From the NCBI RefSeq assembly GCF_016458825.1, contig NZ_CP066744.1, forward strand, positions 749,001 to 813,000: a stretch of 64,000 nucleotides of DNA, in the 5' to 3' direction. Made by a program: the position numbers and the translations under genes. The first letter of the stretch is position 1, and the number at the start of each line of letters is the position of its first letter. Source of the DNA: Miniphocaeibacter halophilus (GTDB lineage Bacteria > Bacillota > Clostridia > Tissierellales > Peptoniphilaceae). Of the stretch, positions 18,167 through 27,259 are shown piece by piece. The notes under the pieces were generated by a model. That model did not search any database. It was not told where the DNA came from and saw only the letters and a list, made by a program, of their open reading frames with translations.

Positions 18167-18993
18167 TTTCACTCCTATATCTATTGGTTTTGCATGGTAC
18201 ATAGCCGTTGTTACAAGTCCATTTGCACCGGTTTGAGCATATTCCAATATATTATTTTCATTAATTCCTCCTGCTGCTAAAATTATTATACTTGGATTAA
18301 TTAATTTTAACTCCTTTATTAATTTCGTAAGTTCCGAAGCTTTTACCTTGTCAAACTGTAATCCATCTATTCCTGCCCTTGTAAGAATTTTAGCTTCTTC
18401 AAAGTCCTTTACCTCTACTACTATTTTCTTCTCACAACATTTTAGCTTTACCATATCTAATTTTTTTACAAAATTTTCTATTCCACCTAAAAATTCCTTA
18501 TGTTGATCAAATACAAGTATTGTTTCAGATAGTCCCATTCTATGGGGAACCCCCCTCCCATTAATATGGCTTTTGTAACCTGTTTTTTTGTTCCCGGAAA
18601 AACCTTCCTAGTTGTTAATATAGGAATATTAAACCCGTTATTTTTAAGTAAATTTACCAACTTTCTAGTTTTACTTGCTATTCCACAACTGTTATCTAAA
18701 AGATTTTGTCCAACTTTCCAAGCATACTGAACATTCTTCACATTTCCAAGTCCCGATATTAACTCAGAGTCTTTTTCAACTTCTACACCTGATTTAACAA
18801 AATTTTCAGTTTTTATTCCCAATATTTCAAATACTCCCCTAACTTCTTCAGTTCCACTAACTATACAGTTTTCCCTTGTAAAATAAGAAATTCTCGCTTC
18901 CCCTTCCTCTATTCCCAAAGAAAAACTCGTTAGATCAAAATATGGTATATCTTCTTCAATAAATTTTTCCAGTTCCTCTCTTTTAAAAAACAT
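18152..18993 (-). CDS. modD: ModD/NadC-like phosphoribosyltransferase, frameshifted
   Basis: Two overlapping frames together make one full-length ModD protein of about 280 aa, a homologue of nicotinate-nucleotide pyrophosphorylase. The first frame (18993 downward) carries the N-terminal domain, ending TRKVFPGTKKQVTKAILMGGG. The second picks up at the family block MGLSETILVFDQHKEFLGG. The join sits on a run of six G (18550-18555, C on the plus strand). Seven G would restore GGGVPHRMGLSET exactly. ModD is named for linkage to molybdate transport genes, but its reaction is not established. It lies last in an operon with an ABC importer. Confidence 0.78.
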
Positions 18994-19067
18994 TTTCCCT
19001 CCTAATAAATAAAAATACTAATGACCCTTTACTTGTTCTAATATTATAAAACAGTAACTATTATAAT

Positions 19068-19640
19068 TTATTTATATTTATCTAGTTCTAAAACTTCTTT
19101 TGATATTTTCCTTATAGTTTCAATATCATGGTCTATTAATAGTATAGCTCTTTTTGTAGAATCGTCTTTTAATAATTCAATAATTTTATTTTTCAACTTT
19201 AAATCCAATCCATTAAAGGGTTCATCTAGTACAAATAAATCGGATTTATATCCAAATCCTCTAGCAAATGAAACTCTCCTTTTCATTCCATTTGAAAGCT
19301 CCTTAGGATATTTGTTACCATCATTTTCCATTTCTATTGTTTTTAATAATTCTCTAGTTCTATTCTTATTATTTACCACATAATTAATATTTTGAAAAGT
19401 ATTTAAATTGGGAATTAATCTGTTTTCCGGAAAAACTGTAGAAAATTTTATTTTTTTACTATATTCTATTACTCCTGATGTTAATTCTTCTAAACCCATT
19501 ATTATTCTTGCTAAAGTTGTTTTTCCACAACCGGAAGGTCCTATAATAGAATATATGCCTCTGGAACCTATTTTAAAATTCAAATCTTTAAAGAGTATTT
19601 TTTTATTAAATTCTTTTGAAATATTTTTACATTCTATCAA
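19068..19640 (-). CDS. ABC transporter ATP-binding protein (nitrate/sulfonate/taurine type)
   Basis: 190 aa, short for this class (usually 240-260). It has Walker A at residues 34-42 (GPSGCGKTT), signature LSNGMKRR in place of LSGGQ, Walker B with FVLDEPFNGLD, and the switch His (LLIDHD). It overlaps the permease gene by 4 bases. The C-terminal regulatory extension is missing, but no frameshift is visible. It powers the adjacent permease and solute-binding protein. Confidence 0.88.
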   Translation of the reverse strand: MIECKNISKEFNKKILFKDLNFKIGSRGIYSIIGPSGCGKTTLARIIMGLEELTSGVIEYSKKIKFSTVFPENRLIPNLNTFQNINYVVNNKNRTRELLKTIEMENDGNKYPKELSNGMKRRVSFARGFGYKSDLFVLDEPFNGLDLKLKNKIIELLKDDSTKRAILLIDHDIETIRKISKEVLELDKYK

Positions 19641-20398
19641 TTAGAATCTCCTTTTACCTTATATGATTTCTTTGAATATATACTAGTTAAAAGCAATATT
19701 ATTTTTTCTGTTAATATACTCATAATTATTACAACTATTGTCCAAGCAAATATTTCATCTGTATTGATATATATTTTTCCATCAGCTATATGGCTACCTA
19801 TTGTCATAGTTGCTGATGCCATGACTTCTGCTGTTATTACAGATTTCCATGCATAGCCAAATCCTGTATGAACTGCCGCCAGTAAAAACGGTAGGGAATG
19901 TGGCAAGTAGATATTTCTTAATTGACTTACTTTACTTACTTTAAAAAATTCTGACATTTCAATTAAATTGTAGTTTACGGCTTTAAATCCCTCTGTTACA
20001 TTACGCCAAACTAAGGGCAATACCATAAAAACAGATACCAATATTGGCAATTTTTCAACTTTCATAAACACCAAGGCAAGTATAATAAAAGAAGCTATGG
20101 GAGTTACTCTTAATATGTTGAAAATAGGTAAAAATATATCTTTTGTTATAGGAATTAATAAATTTAATACTGCAAAGAAAACTCCTAAGATATAGGCTAT
20201 TGTAAAACCAAAACCTATGCTTTTAACTGAATTTAATACTGAAATATAAAAGTTTTTTTCCTGTATTAATTCCAGTAATTTCGTAATTACATTTCTAGGT
20301 GACGGTAGCACAATAGGTTTATTTACTACTAGATACATAATTTCCCAAATAAAAATCCAAAAGAATAATATTAATAGATTTTTAATTAGTTTTTTCAT
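19637..20398 (-). CDS. ABC transporter permease (SsuC/TauC/ThiX-like)
   Basis: 253 aa with six predicted helices and the coupling-helix EAA region (about residues 142-175, FFKVSKVSQLRNIYLPHSLP) of the BPD_transp_1 family. Two bases separate it from the upstream solute-binding protein gene, and it overlaps the ATPase. The subgroup imports sulfonates, nitrate, HMP/thiamine precursors and similar small molecules. The substrate here is unknown. Confidence 0.9.
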   Translation of the reverse strand: MKKLIKNLLILFFWIFIWEIMYLVVNKPIVLPSPRNVITKLLELIQEKNFYISVLNSVKSIGFGFTIAYILGVFFAVLNLLIPITKDIFLPIFNILRVTPIASFIILALVFMKVEKLPILVSVFMVLPLVWRNVTEGFKAVNYNLIEMSEFFKVSKVSQLRNIYLPHSLPFLLAAVHTGFGYAWKSVITAEVMASATMTIGSHIADGKIYINTDEIFAWTIVVIIMSILTEKIILLLTSIYSKKSYKVKGDSN

Positions 20399-20400
20399 AT

Positions 20401-21417
20401 TTACTTAGTAAAATAAAAATCATCAGATGGTAATTTTCCACCTACAGACTCTGGATTTGCAGCAAAGAGAATTTCAAAAAATGGCTTTAGTTTTGTTTTC
20501 ATCTCTTCTCCGTCAATATAAACCTGATTGCTTTTTGGTATTGCCTCCAATGCTATTTTTTCCGGAACTATATTGAATTTTCCACAATATTTTGCTGTAT
20601 TTTCCAAATCACTATGGACTAATTCACAAGAGTTTTTATATTCTTCTACAAAGCTATTTAAAACTTCCTTGTTTTCTTCAGCAAATTTTTTACTTACTAC
20701 TGTACACCCTTGAGATAATATAATATCCTCCTCGATTTTGTTCCATTCCTCTGTTAAATCCGATACTATTTTTATATTTTCATTTTCTGCCATAACTTTA
20801 CTTAAAGTTGGCTCCGGAATGGTTGCTATTGACACTTGATCAGCTGCAAGTAAACCGGATATTTCCTCATGACCGGGATAATATGTAATATTTACATCAT
20901 TTTTTGGATCTATTCCCTTTTTATTTAAAATATATTCAAGGGTATACTGTGGTATTGCTCCCTTACCACTAGCAGAAATCTCTTTACCTTTAATGTCATC
21001 AAGAGTTTTTATTGACTCATCTGTTGATACTAGCTTAATTACTCCTAAAGTATTAACTGCTAATATTTCTATTTCGCCATTGGTTTTGTTATATAGCGTT
21101 GCTGCCATATTAGTAGGAATAGTTGCTATGTCCAATTCTCCGGAAATTAATTTTGCATTTAATTCGTCCGGTGCTCCTCCAATAATAAAATCATAGTTAT
21201 TTTTAGTATTTCCCTTTTCATTTTCATTCATTAAATTCACAATACCTATTCCTGGAAAGCCTTTAATTGTTCCAACTTTAACCTTTGTTTTTTCAACTTC
21301 TACAACTGTTTCTTCAGTAATTTCAGTTTCTTTTTTTACCTTATCTTCTCCATTACTACAAGCTACCAATAAAACCGATAAAATTAAAAGCAATGCTATT
21401 TTCTTTAAATATTTCAT
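20401..21417 (-). CDS. ABC transporter substrate-binding lipoprotein (NMT1/SsuA-like)
   Basis: 338 aa. A signal peptide with lipobox LLVAC (Cys20) is followed by an acidic linker (residues 21-47). A periplasmic-binding type II fold follows, with LISGELDIATIPTN and VSTDESIKTLDDIKG segments typical of NMT1/SsuA proteins. It is first in the operon SBP-permease-ATPase-modD. RBS AAGGAGGA. The promoter and a leader hairpin are described separately. The ligand may be a precursor used by the ModD-like phosphoribosyltransferase. That is inference from the operon only. Confidence 0.88.
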   Translation of the reverse strand: MKYLKKIALLLILSVLLVACSNGEDKVKKETEITEETVVEVEKTKVKVGTIKGFPGIGIVNLMNENEKGNTKNNYDFIIGGAPDELNAKLISGELDIATIPTNMAATLYNKTNGEIEILAVNTLGVIKLVSTDESIKTLDDIKGKEISASGKGAIPQYTLEYILNKKGIDPKNDVNITYYPGHEEISGLLAADQVSIATIPEPTLSKVMAENENIKIVSDLTEEWNKIEEDIILSQGCTVVSKKFAEENKEVLNSFVEEYKNSCELVHSDLENTAKYCGKFNIVPEKIALEAIPKSNQVYIDGEEMKTKLKPFFEILFAANPESVGGKLPSDDFYFTK

Positions 21418-21462
21418 TTTTCCTCCTTATATTTTTAAGAATATATCGCCTTATAAAAAAAT

Positions 21463-21516
21463 CACACACTTTCGTGTGCATATTATCATTATACTTTTAA
21501 AAATATAATCTTTCAA
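21463..21516 (-). promoter_or_regulatory. Promoter with a hairpin at the expected transcript start
   Basis: On the minus strand, TTGAAA (21516-21511), a 17-base spacer and TATAAT (21493-21488) form a near-consensus sigma-A promoter. The expected start is followed at once by CACAC-GAAA-GTGTG and GATTTTTTT (21480-21455), a small terminator-like hairpin about 40 bases before the SBP gene. It may be an attenuator or a 5' stabilising stem. No known riboswitch fits in so short a leader. Confidence 0.65.
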
Positions 21517-21518
21517 AT

Positions 21519-21559
21519 AAAAAACAGCTATTATGGAAATTACTCCATTAATAGCTGTT
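21519..21559 (-). terminator. Intrinsic terminator of the 21564-22061 gene
   Basis: AACAGCTATTA / TAATAGCTGTT with an inner TGGA/TCCA extension and a T run on the minus strand. Confidence 0.85.
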
Positions 21560-21563
21560 GAGT

Positions 21564-22061
21564 TTATTCTGCTGCTGTAGCTTCTGTTGGTGCTTCTGTT
21601 GAAGTTTCACCTGTTGTATCCGTTGGTGATGTTTCTGCTATAGGTTCAGTAGCATCAACTGGTGCAGGGTTATATGGAGCTATAGTCACTTCTCCTGTTA
21701 ATTCATTTATATCCCCTTCTTTTATTTTTCCTATATGTTGAATTACTATTTTTGAACCTTCTTTAAAATCTGCAAGTTTTGCCTCTTCACCTTTTTCATT
21801 TAAAGCTTTTGTATCTTTATTTTCAGTGAAAGTATATTTTTTACCTACAAATTTTTCATCACTGCCTGCTTCACCTTCAATACCAACAATTGTGAATTTT
21901 TTCTTTCCTTCTACTTCTTCTATTTTTTCTACATCTGCATAAAATACACTTGTCATTTTAGCTCTTTCTGCGTCTTCTTTTTTTGTCTTAGCTGTATCCC
22001 ATATTCCGAATATAGAAAGGGCTACAATTAAAGCTCCCATAACTATAAAAAATTTCTTCAT
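21564..22061 (-). CDS. Secreted or membrane-anchored protein of unknown function
   Basis: 165 aa. The N-terminal hydrophobic segment (residues 4-22) lacks a lipobox and is probably a membrane anchor. A beta-rich core follows (about 38-128; FYADVEKIEE, KKFTIVGIEGEAG). The C-terminal tail is low complexity, rich in Thr, Glu, Pro and Ala. The core could be an OB-like fold of the sort seen in small secreted proteins of Firmicutes, but I cannot name a family. RBS GGAGGAA. Monocistronic. Confidence 0.65.
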   Translation of the reverse strand: MKKFFIVMGALIVALSIFGIWDTAKTKKEDAERAKMTSVFYADVEKIEEVEGKKKFTIVGIEGEAGSDEKFVGKKYTFTENKDTKALNEKGEEAKLADFKEGSKIVIQHIGKIKEGDINELTGEVTIAPYNPAPVDATEPIAETSPTDTTGETSTEAPTEATAAE

Positions 22062-22139
22062 TTATTCCTCCAAATCGATTATAATGTTTAAAATACAAAG
22101 GTTATTATACCATATTATTCATATATAATTAAGTAATTT

Positions 22140-22964
22140 CTAATTAGCTTTTATAAACTTTTCGTAAATCTCCTCTAATACCCCATCATTATTACTAGAA
22201 TCTGCTACATAATCCACTACATTTTTTATTTCATCAATAGCATTTGATACTGCTACAGAAAGTCCTGCGACTTTTAACATTTCCAGGTCATTATGGTTAT
22301 CACCAATAGCTATAACCTCTTCAACATTAATTCCTAATATTTTACATAGGTTTCTAATTCCCTCTCCTTTGTTTACCTCTGGTGAGTTAAATTCCAAATA
22401 TCTGTTAGATGAAAAAGTATAACCTGCTTTAGAACGAATTTTACCTTCTAGGTCTTTAACTATTTCCTTTAAATAATCCATATTGGTATTTTGGAAGATT
22501 ACTTTTGCAATATTTTGATTTTTTAAAAAATCTATACTCTCTTGAATACTTTGCCATTTTATACCTTTTTCCTTCATTAACCTAGCTTCATCTTCGTTAA
22601 TATTATATACATAAAGATTATCGTTAGTATAAACTTGTATGCCAACATCCTTTTTTAATCCATACTTAAATAATTCCTCTGCTGTTATAAAATCCAAACC
22701 TTTAAAGTATAAAATCTCTCCATCTTTTGCTTTAGTTATTGCAGCACCGTTTAACCCGATTATATATTCATCATCTAATTTATCGAAGCCTAACCATTTG
22801 ATTTCATTCTGTAGGGAATTTTGCCCTCTTCCTGATGCCGGAACAAACTTTATTCCATAATCCTCATCTAATAATTTAACTATTTCTAAATTATTTTTGG
22901 GAATTTCACTTTTATCATTTAAAAAAGTTTCATCCATATCACTTGCTATTAATTTATATTTCAT
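22140..22964 (-). CDS. HAD-superfamily Cof-like phosphatase
   Basis: 274 aa. HAD motif I is IASDMDETFL (Asp9, Asp11), motif II is FVPASGR, and motif IV is AIGDNHNDLEML. A type IIB cap lies between. Such enzymes dephosphorylate sugar phosphates, FMN or other metabolites; specificity is not predictable. Nine bases separate it from the upstream NUDIX gene, so the two NUDIX genes and this one probably form one transcript. Confidence 0.9.
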   Translation of the reverse strand: MKYKLIASDMDETFLNDKSEIPKNNLEIVKLLDEDYGIKFVPASGRGQNSLQNEIKWLGFDKLDDEYIIGLNGAAITKAKDGEILYFKGLDFITAEELFKYGLKKDVGIQVYTNDNLYVYNINEDEARLMKEKGIKWQSIQESIDFLKNQNIAKVIFQNTNMDYLKEIVKDLEGKIRSKAGYTFSSNRYLEFNSPEVNKGEGIRNLCKILGINVEEVIAIGDNHNDLEMLKVAGLSVAVSNAIDEIKNVVDYVADSSNNDGVLEEIYEKFIKAN

Positions 22965-22973
22965 CTTTTACTC

Positions 22974-23591
22974 CTAATCAAATTCCACTTTAAAATCCTT
23001 ATTATAGTAAGCTTTAAAACACATTTTCACCTGTTCAACTGTTGTTCTGTCCCTTGACATTTCAGGAATTTCATCAATTCCAAAATATCCACTTTTTAAA
23101 GTTTCAATATTTTTTTGAAATCTCCCCCCGTTTAATTTACATAAAACAAATACCTTTATAATATTATAAATATATTCCGGTTCATTATGTTTTTTTCTAT
23201 CCTGTACAGAAATAATACTTACAGGTTCTACATCTACTCCGGCCTCTTCCATTGTTTCCTTAATAATATTCTCCCTTAAGGAAAGATTATGGTCAACCCA
23301 GCCTCCCGGCATTGTCCAAAGCTTATTTAGTTCTTGAACAAGTAGGATTTTATCTTCTTTAAAAACAGCCGCTCTGCAATCTAGCTTAGGGGTTTCATAT
23401 CCTATTTTCGTAAAGAATAATCTGTCTATATTTTCAAAATCATCTTTGTTTTTATAATTTTTTATTTCTTCTGATATTTCTCTTATTCTATTGAGTCTGT
23501 CTATATCAAAAACATCTTTAGTCCTATTAACTCCATATTTATAAATATCTTCTAGCTCTTTTGTAACCTTATTCCAATTTAAACTGCCCAT
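22974..23591 (-). CDS. NUDIX hydrolase with Nudix_N_2-type N-terminal domain (copy 2)
   Basis: 205 aa. N-terminal helical domain (residues 1-60), then a NUDIX fold with GGWVDHNLSLRENIIKETMEEAG, close to the consensus Gx5Ex7REUxEEx(A)G. The Gx5E position is altered here (N in place of the first Glu). The DRKKHNEPEYIYN segment is shared with copy 1. The family hydrolyses nucleotide-linked pyrophosphates. It is the tandem paralogue of 23606-24223, with 14 bases between them. Confidence 0.88.
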   Translation of the reverse strand: MGSLNWNKVTKELEDIYKYGVNRTKDVFDIDRLNRIREISEEIKNYKNKDDFENIDRLFFTKIGYETPKLDCRAAVFKEDKILLVQELNKLWTMPGGWVDHNLSLRENIIKETMEEAGVDVEPVSIISVQDRKKHNEPEYIYNIIKVFVLCKLNGGRFQKNIETLKSGYFGIDEIPEMSRDRTTVEQVKMCFKAYYNKDFKVEFD

Positions 23592-23605
23592 TAAAACACC
23601 ACCTA

Positions 23606-24223
23606 TTAGTCAAATAAAACATCTGAACTTAAATTATTATAAGCATTAAAACACATTTCAATTTGTTTGTAATTTGTCTTACTTGTCATTAATTGAGGAA
23701 GATTGTCTAGTTTGAAATATCCACTTTTAATAGTTTCTTCATTTTCCTCAAATTCTCCATTTATATATTCACATAAAACAAAAAACCTACATAAATCATA
23801 TATATAAATTGGTCTATTATGTTTTTTCCTATCCTGTATTGCAATTAATCTTGTTGGTTTAACCCTAAGACCCGCTTCCTCTTTCACTTCTTTTATAATA
23901 TTTTCCTTTATTGATAAATCCGGCTCTACCCAGCCACCAGGTAAAGTCCATAAGCCGTTATTTTCCTGTACTAATAAAATTTTGTTCTCATTAAATACAG
24001 CTGCCCTACTATCTAATTTAGGCGTTTGATATCCAGCATCCTTAGAAAAAAACTCTTCTATTTCCTCATAGCTATGGCTGGAGTATCCTTCAATAATATC
24101 ATAGGATAAATCCCTTATTTTTTCATATTCCTTTAATAAATTTTCATCTTTACAATAAAAAAGTCCTGAAAGTGCTAACGACCTTAATTCATTAGCCCAG
24201 TTTAACCATTGAAATTTATTCAT
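23606..24223 (-). CDS. NUDIX hydrolase with Nudix_N_2-type N-terminal domain (copy 1)
   Basis: 205 aa, the same length and domain order as its downstream neighbour. NUDIX box GGWVEPDLSIKENIIKEV ending EEAG. The pairs KLDSRAAVFNENKILLVQE here and KLDCRAAVFKEDKILLVQE there show a recent tandem duplication followed by moderate divergence. Substrate unknown. The N-terminal domain is the type found in X-linked nucleoside diphosphate hydrolases. RBS AAAGG. Confidence 0.88.
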   Translation of the reverse strand: MNKFQWLNWANELRSLALSGLFYCKDENLLKEYEKIRDLSYDIIEGYSSHSYEEIEEFFSKDAGYQTPKLDSRAAVFNENKILLVQENNGLWTLPGGWVEPDLSIKENIIKEVKEEAGLRVKPTRLIAIQDRKKHNRPIYIYDLCRFFVLCEYINGEFEENEETIKSGYFKLDNLPQLMTSKTNYKQIEMCFNAYNNLSSDVLFD

Positions 24224-24313
24224 ATCTTACCTTTCTTAACGATGCTTTAAATTATAATATAGCTCATATAAATAATTTTATATTATATAGAAAAATAAAC
24301 TACTTTTATACTT

Positions 24314-25891
24314 CTAATCTTCTGACCCTACAATTTTCTCCACTGCTGTTATTCCGTCTACTGCAGAACTCATTATTCCACCGGCATAACCAGCTCCTTC
24401 TCCAATTGGATAAAGCCCCTTTGTATTTATTGACTGGTAATTTTCTTTATCCCTTAATATTCTTATAGGTGATGATGACCTGGTTTCTACTCCCGTTAAA
24501 ACTCCATCTTCCAGAGAAAATCCCTTTAATTTTTTATCTAAATTTATTATTGCTTCCTTAATTGCTTCATTTATATTTTTAGGATATATGCTATTTAAAT
24601 CCGTTAATTTATAACCTGGTTTATAGCTTGGTTTTACCTTTCCAATTTCCCTTGATGGAACTTCATCTATATAATCCCTTATTAATTGAACAGGGGCGAA
24701 ATATTTACCTCCACCAAGTTCATAGGCTTTTTTCTCCATTCCCTCTTGAAAATACATTCCGGCAAGTAATTCTTCTCCATAATCCCTTTCGGAAACATTG
24801 GCTATAATTGCACTATTTGCATTTTCCAAATCCCTGGCATGGTAACTCATTCCATTAACACATAATTCATCCTTAAAGGAAGATGCTGATATAACCCTTC
24901 CGCCAGGACACATACAAAAAGTATAGACTCCCCTGCCTTCCTTTGATTTATATGTTAATTGATACTCTGCTGCCGATAATTTAGGTGATGCGAAAGACTC
25001 TCCATATTGGGATTTATCTATTAATATTTGAGGATGTTCTATTCTAAATCCTACTGCAAATGCCTTGTTTCCTATTTCTATTCCCCTATCTAAAATCATT
25101 TTAAAAGTATCCCTAGCACTATGACCTATTGCTAAAAATAAGTCCTCTGTTTCAAAATCACCTTTACTTGTTTTAATTCCTACTACCTTCTTATTTTCAA
25201 TTTTAATATCTTCCAGTTTTGTTTCAAAATGTACTTTTCCACCATAGGATACAATTTTTTCCCTAATATTTTTTACAACTTCCCTTAATAAATCCGTTCC
25301 AATATGTGGTTTTTGCAGTATCAAAATTTCTTCAGGAGCGCCATTTTCTACAAATGTTTTAAGCACTTCCCTAATTCTAAAATTATTAGATCTACTTGTT
25401 AACTTACCGTCGGAGAAAGTACCGGCTCCCCCTTCACCAAATTGAACATTTGATTCATAGTTGAGCTTGCCTGTTTCCCAAAAATATTCAATATCATCAG
25501 CCCTACTATCTACATCTTTTCCTCTTTCAATAATAATTGGTTTATAGCCATTTTTAGCCAGCATATATCCACAAAATAATCCAGCAGGACCAAGTCCTAC
25601 AACTATTGGTCTTTTTTTAAATTTTTTTATAGGATTAATTTCAAAAACCTTCTCTTCATAGATTTTTACATCATTATCTTTTAATTTTAAAAGCCTTTTT
25701 TCCGATAATTCAATATCTACCAATACTTGATAGACAAATAAAATATTGTTTTTCTTTCTTGCATCTATTGATTTCCTATAAATCTCATAGGAAAAATCAT
25801 CATATTTTATTTTTAATTTCTTCTTTATTTTTTCCTTAATTTTACCAGTATCTTCATCTATGCCTAATTTTATATTATTTATAATAATCAT
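24314..25891 (-). CDS. NAD(P)/FAD-dependent oxidoreductase (uncharacterised FAD dehydrogenase family)
   Basis: 525 aa. A dinucleotide-binding GLGPAGLF is at residues 98-105, with an N-terminal extension before it. GEGGAGTFSDGKLTSR and the C-terminal GEGAGYAGGI...AVDG block identify the large cytosolic FAD-dependent dehydrogenase family of Firmicutes whose reaction is unknown. No Fe-S Cys clusters are visible. It is monocistronic, about 90 bases upstream of the NUDIX genes on the same strand. Confidence 0.85.
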   Translation of the reverse strand: MIIINNIKLGIDEDTGKIKEKIKKKLKIKYDDFSYEIYRKSIDARKKNNILFVYQVLVDIELSEKRLLKLKDNDVKIYEEKVFEINPIKKFKKRPIVVGLGPAGLFCGYMLAKNGYKPIIIERGKDVDSRADDIEYFWETGKLNYESNVQFGEGGAGTFSDGKLTSRSNNFRIREVLKTFVENGAPEEILILQKPHIGTDLLREVVKNIREKIVSYGGKVHFETKLEDIKIENKKVVGIKTSKGDFETEDLFLAIGHSARDTFKMILDRGIEIGNKAFAVGFRIEHPQILIDKSQYGESFASPKLSAAEYQLTYKSKEGRGVYTFCMCPGGRVISASSFKDELCVNGMSYHARDLENANSAIIANVSERDYGEELLAGMYFQEGMEKKAYELGGGKYFAPVQLIRDYIDEVPSREIGKVKPSYKPGYKLTDLNSIYPKNINEAIKEAIINLDKKLKGFSLEDGVLTGVETRSSSPIRILRDKENYQSINTKGLYPIGEGAGYAGGIMSSAVDGITAVEKIVGSED

Positions 25892-25997
25892 ATTTTCTCC
25901 TATTGCTAATGTAGCTTAAAGTAAATTGTCAATTTTTACTATTATATTATTTTAAATTATAAAAACTCTCTATTCTTTGTTATAACCACCGCTATTA

Positions 25998-26025
25998 TAA
26001 AAAAAGAACAGATTTCTCTGTTCTT
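25998..26025 (-). terminator. Intrinsic terminator of the relA-like/two-component operon
   Basis: AAGAACAGA / TCTGTTCTT with loop TTTC and a T run on the minus strand. It overlaps the histidine kinase stop. Confidence 0.85.
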
Positions 26026-27259
26026 AAGCTATTGGAAACTCTACATTGAAAAACAGCCAATCATTTTTATATGTTGTTGTAATTTTCCCATTATGAGCCT
26101 TTATTATTTTTCCGGCAATGGAAAGCCCAAGTCCAAAACCACCTGTATCCCTTGAACGGGATTCATCGGCCCTGTAAAATCTATTAAATATTTGTTGTTC
26201 ATCTTCCTTAGTAAAGTTTTTAATTTTATTTCCTATTTTTAATGAAGCGGTCTTTCGAACTCGATTTAAATTTACCAATATTACATTGTCATCCTGTGAA
26301 TACTTTATAGCATTATCTATTAAAATATTAACAACTTGTTGTATTTGTTCATAGTCCGCTAAAATCATAATATCATCTTGTATTTCTGTCTTTAGTGTTT
26401 TTCCAACAATTTCAGCCCGCCCTTTAAAGTCCTTACAGGTATTAACTAATAATTTTGATAAATTGATTTTTTCCATAGCATCTTGACTAGTTTCATCGGT
26501 TTTTGATAGTGTTATAAAATTTTTAATCAACTTATCCATTCTTGCCAGTTGATTTTTAGTGCTTTCAGTCCACTCACTTCTACCATTTAATATTTCTATC
26601 ATTTCGGTATTTGCAGAAATTATGGAAATTGGAGTCTTAAGCTCATGGCTAGCATCTGCTATAAAATGCTTCTGTCTTTCCTCATTGTCAATAAAGGGTT
26701 TAAGTGCCTTCTTTGAAAATACCGACACAATAACCAACCCTAAGGAAGTAAGTAGTATTCCAATATAAATAGATGTTCTAAGAACTGACCTTTGAGACTG
26801 TAATTCATCAAATATATCTAAAAATATTACTATTTTCCCGTCTTTAATTTTCTTTATATTGTATCTGTAAATATCATAATAACCCTCTGTTTTATTTCGC
26901 TTTACAACTCTATCGGCTAATTCTATAGCTTCCTCTTTGTTTTTTGTTACTATTCTATCGGTATTTGATCTTATTACATTATTGTCCTTATCGTATTCTA
27001 CATAAAAAAACCTCTGCCTATACACAGAATCCAAGGTTGTATCTAAATCTTCATTTCTATTTAATATTTCTGATATATTCCTTAAATCCTTAATTTCAAT
27101 TAGTTCATAATAATCATATAAAAAAGAAATCATCTTATCCGCTTGCTCTCTTGTTCTATTTATAGTAACTATATTAATAGTAGATATTGTAAAACCTAAA
27201 ATAAACAAAATAGCAATAGTTGTAATTAAAATAAAATTTCTTCGTAACCTATTGTACAT
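26024..27259 (-). CDS. Sensor histidine kinase
   Basis: 411 aa. Membrane helices at about 9-32 and 162-182 flank an extracytoplasmic sensor of about 130 residues. HisKA carries His205 (ASHELKTPIS). HATPase motifs follow: N box LIDNAIKYS and G boxes RDTGGFGLGLS. The N-terminus overlaps the response regulator by 11 bases, so translation is coupled. The signal is unknown. Confidence 0.93.
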   Translation of the reverse strand: MYNRLRRNFILITTIAILFILGFTISTINIVTINRTREQADKMISFLYDYYELIEIKDLRNISEILNRNEDLDTTLDSVYRQRFFYVEYDKDNNVIRSNTDRIVTKNKEEAIELADRVVKRNKTEGYYDIYRYNIKKIKDGKIVIFLDIFDELQSQRSVLRTSIYIGILLTSLGLVIVSVFSKKALKPFIDNEERQKHFIADASHELKTPISIISANTEMIEILNGRSEWTESTKNQLARMDKLIKNFITLSKTDETSQDAMEKINLSKLLVNTCKDFKGRAEIVGKTLKTEIQDDIMILADYEQIQQVVNILIDNAIKYSQDDNVILVNLNRVRKTASLKIGNKIKNFTKEDEQQIFNRFYRADESRSRDTGGFGLGLSIAGKIIKAHNGKITTTYKNDWLFFNVEFPIA

